Shown here: piece by piece, positions 55,948-64,000 of the stretch
Numbering within the stretch: the first letter of the stretch is position 1
How the letters are laid out: each line of letters begins with the position of its first letter
NCBI GenBank assembly: GCA_037349315.1
Contig: JBAIAC010000068.1
Coordinates: 17,761,001-17,825,000 of the forward strand
DNA from: Chelydra serpentina
Lineage: Eukaryota > Chordata > Testudines > Chelydridae
Reading direction: 5' to 3'
DNA: 64,000 nucleotides
Position numbers and translations under genes: made by a program
The notes under the pieces: model-generated
What the model was told of the DNA's origin: nothing
The model's database searches: none
Seen by the model: the letters and a program-made list of their open reading frames with translations, nothing else

Positions 55948-57159
55948 CATGTCTCTTCAGCCTGTAGGAAAAAAGAATCTTCATTAGAGATTGCTAATAT
56001 TAGTTCTTGGTCCTTTTTGGTAGGCCAGCTGCCAGAGGGGATGTTGATCATAGATCTCCTATTTCCCTGAAGTAGAAATCAATGACACACACACAGCCCA
56101 CTCTGTTAGCGCAAGACTGATGGGATCCCAAGAAATTGCTGAGACAATCTAGCAAGAGATCATTGCAAGGGAAATGGCTGTCAGTTTTCAAGAACTGCTT
56201 GAGTGGCTGGATTTCCCCCCATGAAATATTCCTGGTCTTCAGGATTGTGAATAGTGATTGAGGAACCTACACATGGGTATTGACAGAAAAGGGACAATAC
56301 TTACTTTAATTGAAATCTGTGTGTTTCATTGGGGCTGTAGATGAAATTCAGAGACAAGATTGTGTAGTGGGTGGTAGAGGTTTGACTCTAGGAAGACACT
56401 TTTTAAAATCTATCCTGTCCAGTATCAGACTGGGAGACCTTGTGAGGCTATAGTGCAATGTGGTTTAAGTAAGAATAAGCATATTTTCATTAAGACACTT
56501 TAGGTTAAAGAGCTACAAAGGTTTCTTAAAAGTAAATACACTATGTGTTGAGACACACACACACTTCATGGAAATGGACAAATGAGGGAGGGATTATACA
56601 AAATTTCTGAAAGAGATGAAATCATCAATGGTTAGGCCAGATCAAAACGTTCAAATTTTGATTGTTTTTTTTTCTTACGACATTTGTATTTAAAACTTTT
56701 TTTTTCTTTCTTTTTTAAGTCAGCTCTTTTTATGGTCCATTTTCAGGGCTTTAAGAGCAAGATCACATTACTAATGTCTGGAGTCTGAAGCATCAACTCA
56801 AACTGATGCCATAGCTGAGTTAAGTTTTATTAGTTTGCCCTTGAGTTTTGAATCAGAAATAATTGTGCAAAGACAGATGCTTGTCTGCTTACCCGCATGC
56901 GTGGTTATATAGTTAAAATAGACTGGACGTGCCACGCCCAGAAAACTAAAAATGAGGCCACGTAAGCAAATATACTTAATTATTTATGCTATAGTTAAGG
57001 ATAATGTAATTCATATAACACTAGGTGAACTGATGCCTTGAGAGTGAGTGACCATTTGTTTCAGGAGTGGACCTATTTTGACTAATGATGTTTCGAAACA
57101 TACCCATGCCCTTTAATAGATCATAACCAGTATGCACTGCTCATCAACTGTCTCTGTCA
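55948..57159. other. unique-looking sequence
   Basis: No recognised element or exon. Short CA runs near 56085 and 56560. Confidence 0.4.
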
Positions 57160-57290
57160 CCAATATCCCCCCTTTATTATTTTAATGTTATTTTTATCGA
57201 ATATTTGTTACAGTAGCATGCAGAGGCGCCCCAATCTATACAAACGCACACAACGTAGTCCCTCCCAAAGATCTTAGTCTAATAAAGATG
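57160..57290 (-). mobile_element. MIR/L2-type tail fragment
   Basis: 'ttattattttaatgttatt' 'gtagcatgcagaggcgcccc' 'tagtccctcccaaagatct' is a weak match to the tail seen at 26690. Confidence 0.4.
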
Positions 57291-58104
57291 TGTCCAGCTC
57301 TTTTGTAATAGCTATCCAGGATGACCACCATCTAAACAATCATTAATGCCGTAGCTTGATCTGGGAGATTTTGATAGTACTGAAACACTTTGGCTTGGCT
57401 CTTTGGAAGCCCACACACTCCTCCCTTATCACTCAGGCAGTTCATAAAAGGATTTATAAACAAGAAACCAGCTGAGCTGTATTTTTCTGATGTTCCATTG
57501 TTTACAGACAGGAGTTTGTGTTTTGCTAGCTTGGTGATTTGGGGGGACACTCCTGCATTAGCAGCGTAAGCAGAAAACAGTGGCTGTGCCATGTTGTGAC
57601 TTTAAGGAACATATAAAATATGAAGGAGGCTTGTCAACTCAAATTAATCTTGCAAGTGGCTCTTCTTCAATCTGCATTCCAAAAGAAAAAGAAAGGGCAG
57701 AGGAAAAGCGTTCTGCAAATGCTTGGGCTCCATTGTGTGCAATACAGGATAAAGCACAGTTGTTTGTTTGCTAATGGAAAATTTCACAGCAAAAAAAGTT
57801 GTTACATTACAGTTAAAGTTAAATACAGTTCAAGACAAGATATACCTTTAAATACATCTACTTAAAACACATACGTTCAAACAATACCCCATGAAAATAA
57901 TAAACTGATATTAAATCAACAGTTACTATACCTAGTTCACACACACCATTACATGGAAACATTTTCAATGACAAGACCTCAAATAATATTAACTCTGCTC
58001 CTGGATTCCTATTGTAAGTCCTGATGAATACTTCCATTGAAATCATTGGTAAGTCTTCCTTCTGACTCTAATGGGAGTTGTACTGTGCACATCTTTCCCC
58101 TTAT
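57291..58104. other. unique-looking sequence
   Basis: No recognised element or exon. Frames at 57332-57592 and 57580-57865 lack motifs. Confidence 0.4.
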
Positions 58105-58970
58105 AATATAAGAGACTCCTAGAAGCCAAGGTCAAAAGGGACCATTGTGATAATCTAGTCTGACTGTCTGTATAAAAACTGACCATAGAACGTCCCCAAA
58201 ATAATTCCTGGAGCATATCTTTTAGTAAAACATCCTATCTTGATTTTAAAAATAGTCAGTGACTGAGAATCAACCACAACCCCTGGCAAATTGTTCAAGT
58301 GATCAATTACCCTCACTGTTTAAAAAAAAAAAAATGTATGCCTGATGTCCAATCTAAATTTTGTCTAGTTTCAACTTCCAGCCATTGGATTGCGTTATAC
58401 CTTTCTTGGCTAGATTGATGAGCCCATTTGTTCCCTATGTAGACTGTAATCAAGTCATACCTTTACCTTCTCTTTGCTAAGTGAAATAGACTGAGTTCCT
58501 TGAGGCACTAAAGGCATGTTTTCTAATCCTTTAATCATTCTCATGACTTTTATCTGAACGCACTCCAATGTTTCAACATCCTTCTTGAATGGTGGACACA
58601 AGAACTAAACTCCGTATTCCAGCAGTGGTTGCACCAGTGCCAAATACAGAGGTAAAATAATCTCTCTCTACCTACTGCAGATTCCCTGGTTTATGCATCC
58701 AAGGATCACATTAGTTCTTTTGGCCACAGCATCACACTGGGAGTTTATATTCAGCTGATTATCCACCACAACCCCCTAACCTTTTTCAGAGTCTCTGCTT
58801 CCCAGGGAAGCCATATGTATAGCTGAGTTTGTGTATTGTTCTCCAGCATCAAGTTTGATGGTTTGTTGCAATGTAAATAGTTTCTCTCTAATCTGCACAG
58901 GAGTAATGTTTAGTCGATGTTCCTACTGCAGCTTTCTGGTTTTGTCCAACTACTGGTAGGAATTACTTTG
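58105..58970 (-). mobile_element. older antisense CR1 LINE
   Basis: On the plus strand one reads consecutive antisense CR1 parts: 'aagggaccattgtgataatc' (3' end), 'aataattcctggagcatatc', 'cttgattttaaaaatagtca', 'gtgactgagaatcaaccaca'. These are followed by the coding region 'agtcataccttta', 'ttgaggcactaaaggcatg', 'atccaccacaaccccctaac'. Many indels and no open frame. Internal A run at 58321-58333. Confidence 0.8.
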
Positions 58971-59785
58971 GTCGCTGGCAAATATGACTGTTGGGATGGT
59001 TCTACAAGTGACTGGGAGTCAGGAGACTTGGGGTAAAATTTTCACCCCTCTTTTTAGTACTTTGTGCCTGATAAAAGGGCTGGAGTGACGTAAAGGGGGC
59101 CAAAAAGTCTAAGTTCCAGTTGGGGAGGATTTCCCCAGCACGGGCACAGAGAAGGAAATCTGTAAAGCTGCCTTGCTTTGGGGTCTTCAGATGCTGAATC
59201 TTTCTTTCTTTCTTTTAAGGTTGTCTATGGCTCTATGAAAGGCAAGTCTATGAATAAGGTTTTGAAGTTATGTATATTTGTCAAAGTTAAGGGATGAATG
59301 GATAAAGTTCAGTTATACTTTGTAGTTACTGGATTTTTAAGGGGCAGAGTTAAGGGTATTAGGGTGGTGGTCATTCAGAATGTTTTTGCTTAATGAACTT
59401 TGTGTATGAATTGGAAGTTAAAACTGATGTGAGAATTGTTGATGAGACCTTAGCATGTGATTTCCAATTTTTGTAATGTTTCTGGGTTTTATTAAACTTC
59501 TTTCAAATTCTTTGCTTCATATGGAAAGCTCTGTGCATTGTTTGGTGAAAGCTTGAGTGCTGGTCAATGCCTGCTCCCTCCCCAGGCATAGAAATGAAAT
59601 CTAGCCAGGACTCCAGGGCTATTGCTGGTATCCTAGTAAAATTTGCCATTGGGCTTGAATATTTTATGTATACATTTAGATTCCTGTCTGTACAACCAGC
59701 CATTGCTCTTTGTATTTTAATTTTACTCAAAGCACCAACTATCATAAGCTATCAAAGCATTTTCAGTATACCTAATGAACATCCT
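58971..59785. other. unique-looking sequence
   Basis: No recognised element or exon. The 80-codon frames at 59503-59809 on both strands show no motif. Confidence 0.4.
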
Positions 59786-59852
59786 CCATCAGGAGGTCTC
59801 ACTAGATGATCATAATAGTCCCTTCAGGCCTTAGTCTATGCATTTATGAATG
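59786..59852 (+). mobile_element. CR1 3'-terminal fragment
   Basis: 'aggaggtctcactagatgat' 'cataatagtcccttcaggcc' 'ttagtctatgcatttatga' is the last 65 bp of a CR1. Confidence 0.7.
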
Positions 59853-61297
59853 TACTGCCACTTATAACATTCATACTATACTATCACAGTAAAATGTAAT
59901 TAGACTGAGAATCCTGTATCCCATCTGTGCTCAAGACTTTGGCTTTCTGGATGGTGCTGGGCATGATTCTCCACTGCCCTGCACCTCGGGTCCAAATTTA
60001 CCTCTGAAAACTGGTGTAAAATACTTCCATTCTGACTTGGTACAATTTCAGGACGGCCTTGCACAGCTCTAAGTGGTGCAGTGCCATGGAGAATCCTAGC
60101 CTATTGTCTCCAACAGTACAGCACCTCCTAACAATATGCTGAGTTGTGTCTTAAAAGGAAGAGTGCCACCTACTAATTGAAACAATGTTTTGCATTTATT
60201 CAGCACCTGTCATTAAGAATTGCCCAGTGTGTTTCAACCGACAGATTAAGCCATTGTACAATATTGTAATTGTTTGGCTTAACACTGAAATGCAGCCACC
60301 TCTGGGGTGATACATGGCAGTTGTTAATGGCAGTAATGTGGATTCTCTGATTCTACAGAAAACACATTTACTGCTCAACGAGTGCTTTGAAATGGTTACT
60401 TATTGCCACTTGCAACAGTGGTTGGTATCTCTTATAATCCCATAAAAGGGAAAATGAGAAATATCAAACTCCTAATTGATGTTTTGTTGCTGCTGCTGTA
60501 ATTTTTGTTTATGGAATGAAAGATATATTATTAGTGAAATATTCATGGAAATGGCCCTTAGATACTAAGATGTGCCCAAGTTTAGTGGATGTTTATTCCA
60601 CTTTTACCTGTTGGAACTTTAATACATTTAGTTTGCTGCTTCTGATTTGTTACAAGTGCCCATTCATTGCTCTGGTTGTTTTCACAGGGCAGGATCCTCA
60701 CATAGAGGAATACCTTACTTCACCAGTAATCCCATTATGAGATGAATGTTCATGAAGCTCTAATCAACTAGTCAGCCTCAAATTGTCTAAATGGGCATGC
60801 TTCTATTGAAGTCAGTGGTGATAGGCTGACTTACACCTGCTAAGAATCTGCCCTAGTGGAAGAGTGGCAGAATGTGGGCCATAATAATTTAAAATTGAGA
60901 CTGTCAACAAACATTCACCATGTGAATGGACGGACTATACAACCTTAACTAATACCCTAACAAAACCGTTTTATCTGTCCCATATACCTGTAGCTGGAAA
61001 AAAAGATGTACCCAGATTAGACTGTGATTTACATCAGAGTAACTACATTGACTTTATTAGAGTTGATTTGGATTTATATTGGTGTAACTGTGACTAGTAT
61101 TTGGCCAGAGGGCTTTGTCACGTGCCTGGGTTTGTTAAACTTTTGGGCTTTGACCAAACAAGATGGAGAACAAGTTCCAGGGGTGAGGGCATTTCATGGA
61201 TAATACAATAGCAGCAGCTTCTCCTATGCTTGGCCCTGACTTTAGCAAAACTCTTATGCACATATGTCAATCCCACTGAGATCGCTGGGACTGAAAC
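59853..61297. other. unique-looking sequence
   Basis: No recognised exon. Short strings such as 'ttacaccagtg/tcagtggtgataggctgac' recall low-grade sauropsid repeats, but I cannot define units. Confidence 0.4.
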
Positions 61298-61378
61298 ACG
61301 TCTAGATAATACTCAGTCCTGCCATGAGTGCAGGGCATTGGACTCTCAAGGTCTCTTCCAGTCCTATGATTCTATGTA
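61298..61378 (+). mobile_element. CR1 3'-terminal fragment
   Basis: 'cgtctagataatactcagtc' 'ctgccatgagtgcagggcat' 'cttccagtcctatgattcta' matches the end of the CR1 at 55862-55945, with a small internal deletion. Confidence 0.8.
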
Positions 61379-61659
61379 TTTTTAAATGTTTTGAAGAATT
61401 TAAAACAGGAGAGCTCCGCCTTAAGACCAATTGTGGAGGTATCACACAAGGAGGAAGGTGGTCATTTAAGTAACTAAGGCCCTGATTGCGCATTAGGATC
61501 CCCTAGGATGGAGTCCTATGCTCATGCAGAGTCCTGTTAAAGTCAGCGGCAACAGGTGCAGAGGTCTATCAGCAGATATTGATGCAAAATTGAGGCCTGA
61601 GTCCACCTAGGATGTATGTCCTAATCTAATACCATAAAGTTAATCAAAAATGCTTAGCA
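61379..61659. other. unique-looking sequence
   Basis: No recognised element or exon. Confidence 0.4.
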
Positions 61660-61840
61660 CATAACAGCTATTCAAAATTCCGAGCACCATTGTGAGGAGG
61701 GAAAATGTAACTATTTCCTTTATACTGAGGAGGAAGTGGAAGCACAGATTAGGTGCTATATAACTAGTAAATGGCATAGCCAGGACTAGAATCCAGACGT
61801 ATCTAGATTTCAGTCCTGTGCTCCAAGTCCATAATTATGC
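61660..61840 (-). mobile_element. MIR-type SINE fragment
   Basis: 'ctgaggaggaagtggaagca' 'cagattaggtgctatataac' 'tagtaaatggcatagccag' 'gactagaatccagacgtat' follow MIR order on the minus strand. Confidence 0.6.
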
Positions 61841-62386
61841 GATGAGGTGGCGTGCAATAGTAAGGGCCTGGACTCCGATATCCAGGATATCCCTTCCAGT
61901 CCTACATCCCTTGCTGCTGCAGCTGCATACATGGTGCACTGCACTGTGTTAATGGTTGTGTATTAACTTTGCTTCAACTATGATTTTTTGTTATGGATTT
62001 TAAACATAATACCGTAGCCAAATTGTCTGGCAATACAATAAAGGAACATGGAAGTTCTCTGGTACTGAATGTTAAAACCCAATCCCAATGTGCAATAAGA
62101 AACTAAAGTAAAACAAGAACTTCCTTTCAATTTATATTAGTTCTAGTAACTGATTAGAACAATTCAATTTACATTATGGACAATTAGACATAATATAAGT
62201 TCATTGTCCTGTGGGGGAGAAAATCACTACTGGTCATAGAACACAGAATATTCCAGGTAATCCGTGTCTAATGGAAATCAAATAATACTTATTGCTTAAG
62301 TGTACTACACAAAATCAATCTAGTGTGTGTATGCTGTAAACATCATTGTTTCCCCACTTCTCAACAAATTTACTGTATAGTCATAG
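61841..62386. other. unique-looking sequence
   Basis: No recognised element or exon. Confidence 0.4.
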
Positions 62387-62389
62387 TAA

Positions 62390-62663
62390 GGTCTACACAT
62401 AAAACTTTGGCAGGTATAGTAATGTTGCTGATAGGGGAATGACTTTTTTTTGACATTTTTATACCAGCAAAAGCTCTAATGTAGACACTGATAATAGTCG
62501 TCGTCCCCCACCCGCCAAAAGAAGCTTTTGCTGGTACATCTTATTTTGCTTGGGAAACTAGTCTGAGCTATACTGACAAATGCCATCTTTTGCCAGTATA
62601 AGATGTGTCCGCACTAGGAGTGTTTGACAGTGTAGCCATAACTTTTCTAGTGGAGATTAGGCC
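62390..62663. mobile_element. PIF/Harbinger-like MITE
   Basis: Left end GGTCTACACATAAAACTT with TAA before it (62387-62389). Right end '...tggagattaGGCC' with TAA after it (62664-62666). Inner strings 'taccagcaaaagctc' and 'gaagcttttgctggta' are inverted copies. The terminal match is weaker than in the other Harbinger MITEs. Confidence 0.65.
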
Positions 62664-62834
62664 TAAGACTTCTGTAGGCACTAAGCATTGTAAGAAGACA
62701 TGAGAATTTTGTTTAGCTTTCAGCACCGTTGTGTCCTTCAACTATTGTTTGATTTGCATTAGACAGTGATTACATGGAGCAATATTTAGTGTTCTGAATT
62801 GACGAATTCATAGTTAGTGAATTCACAGAACTCA

Positions 62835-63493
62835 ACATCCGCACTGGTAGAACAATGTCTAGACTGAACAAGAGGGTATGGCAAAACAACAAACTGACCA
62901 AACCAGACAAAGATCTGTGTGTATCGTGCATGTGTTATCAGCACACTTTTGGATGGGAGTGAGACATGGACCTTATACTCTCATCAGGGAAAGAGGCTCA
63001 ACAGCTTTCATATGCGTTGCCTTCGTTGAATCTTTGGAATCTCCTGGAGGGACAGAGTCACCCACACTGAGGTGCTCAAATGGGCCAGCAATACCCAGCA
63101 TGCAAACAGAGATGCCTCCTCTGGCTTGGGCATGTGTGCCAAATGAATTATGGGCGCATCCCAAAGGACATTCGCTACGGCGAATTGGCATCTGGAAAAA
63201 GACCCAAAGGACACCCACAATTGCATTTCAAGGATGTGTGCAAGCGAGACCTCAAAGAAATGGATGTGGACAACTGGGAAGAGCACACTCAAGACCACAG
63301 CCTTTGGAAACAAGAGCTTAACAAATGTCTCCGGAGTTCCAAGAGGAAGCCATCCAACTTAGCAGAGGAGGAAAGAGCTCACAGAAGGCAGAGCCCAAAG
63401 GGTCAAAACATCACCTTTAAATGTGGCAGAGATTCTCTCTCTCGAGTGGGTTTCTTGAGCCACATTCGCGGCGGTCATAAAACAACCGAGTAA
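62835..63493 (+). pseudogene. non-LTR retrotransposon ORF2 C-terminus relic
   Basis: One plus-strand frame, with two stops before 63080, reads MSRLNKRVWQNNKLT (62855 on). A damaged middle follows, then WLGHVCQMNYGRIPKDIRYG, ELASGKRPKGHPQLHFKDVC and KRDLKEMDV. It ends TFKCGRDSLSRVGFLSHIRG before TAA. This is the post-reverse-transcriptase region plus zinc-knuckle-like end of a LINE unrelated to CR1. The terminal finger keeps one C and one late H, so metal binding is doubtful. From 63080 the frame is open for 138 codons. The clade is not determined. Confidence 0.75.
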
Positions 63494-64000
63494 ATTCTTT
63501 TCCTCTCCAGGGCACATACCCATGGTGTCTTGAGGCTGAAGGATGCCCTCTTATCCAGGACAGCTATATGTAGCATTGAGATATCTATCTATATCTATAT
63601 CTAGTTATCTATATCAATATTGAGTAGGTTCTCTAACCATTACTTTAATTGTAAAAAAAAAATACTTTCCAAAACAGTTTGGTTTGTAATCTCCTCACTG
63701 GGCCAGATTCTACTCTTTCAGCCCAACTGGTGTACATCTGGGATAACTCCAATGACTTTAGCAGAGCTGATCCAGAGTTTCTCTGGTATAACAGAGAACA
63801 GAAACTGGCTCAGTATGCAGGAACTTGTCCCAGATGTAGAAGGGTTTGGCGGCTACTTAGGAGGTACATAGAAATGTGTCAGAGCGAATTCTTAGCCCCC
63901 TCCTTGCTCTTCTTGTTAATGTCCTAGACCTTTCTGACAATGATATCCCTTTAAGACTTCTGTCTGATCCTCAACTGCTGTAAATTGGCGTTAAGTCCAT
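63494..64000. other. unclassified sequence with short tetranucleotide run
   Basis: No exon recognised. 63581-63619 is a (TATC)n-like imperfect repeat. The 83- and 82-codon frames at 63620-63927 overlap in two phases and show no motif. Confidence 0.4.

Noticed and set aside
1..64000. CRISPR arrays, operons, prokaryotic promoters
   Set aside because: No regularly spaced repeats and no gene density compatible with a prokaryote; the repeat content is that of an amniote.

Overview
The window reads as non-coding nuclear DNA from an amniote, most likely a turtle. The evidence is a tRNA-like SINE with a CR1-type tail (13549-13719) of the kind known from cryptodiran turtles, many 5'-truncated CR1 LINE copies, well-preserved MIR-type SINEs, and dense hAT and PIF/Harbinger MITEs. 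No host exon, tRNA, rRNA, CRISPR array or prokaryotic signal is supported. Every longer reading frame with recognisable content belongs to a transposable element. The window is therefore probably intergenic or one very large intron.

Layout. 1-7.2 kb: MIR pieces, a three-layer nested insertion (2.5-3.2 kb) and an old CR1 endonuclease relic. 7.2-8.8 kb: a CR1 reverse-transcriptase relic with a second CR1 3' end inserted backwards. 8.8-13.7 kb: an unclassified retroelement-like block, three hAT MITEs, a Harbinger transposase pseudogene and the turtle SINE. 15-19.5 kb: MIR, two hAT MITEs with perfect 8-bp target duplications, an antisense CR1 carrying another hAT, a hairpin-bearing retroposon and an AT-rich palindrome. 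19.5-33 kb: mostly unique sequence with MIR fragments, a TG/AG microsatellite and a CpG-rich Harbinger MITE. 33-43 kb: several hAT MITEs, one carrying a ZNF143-like motif, and a Harbinger MITE inside a MIR. 44-50 kb: a MIR split by a small palindrome, a CR1 carrying a hAT, and two Harbinger MITEs. 51-64 kb: a solo LTR with a 5-bp target duplication, a CR1 with a 225-codon open frame, an older antisense CR1, a Harbinger-like MITE and the C-terminal part of another non-LTR retrotransposon.

The elements form a layered record. MIR is oldest and is repeatedly interrupted by younger MITEs. CR1 copies host hAT MITEs. The most notable pattern is that three separate hAT MITEs, from two families, sit at the same homologous 8-bp site near the CR1 3' end. 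Other points are a compact retroposon whose three copies share a hammerhead-ribozyme-like hairpin, a hAT family enclosing an inverted pair of tRNA-like modules, and a matched pair of CpG-rich Harbinger MITEs with a 43-bp palindrome. All family names are from recognition by eye; no database search was run.
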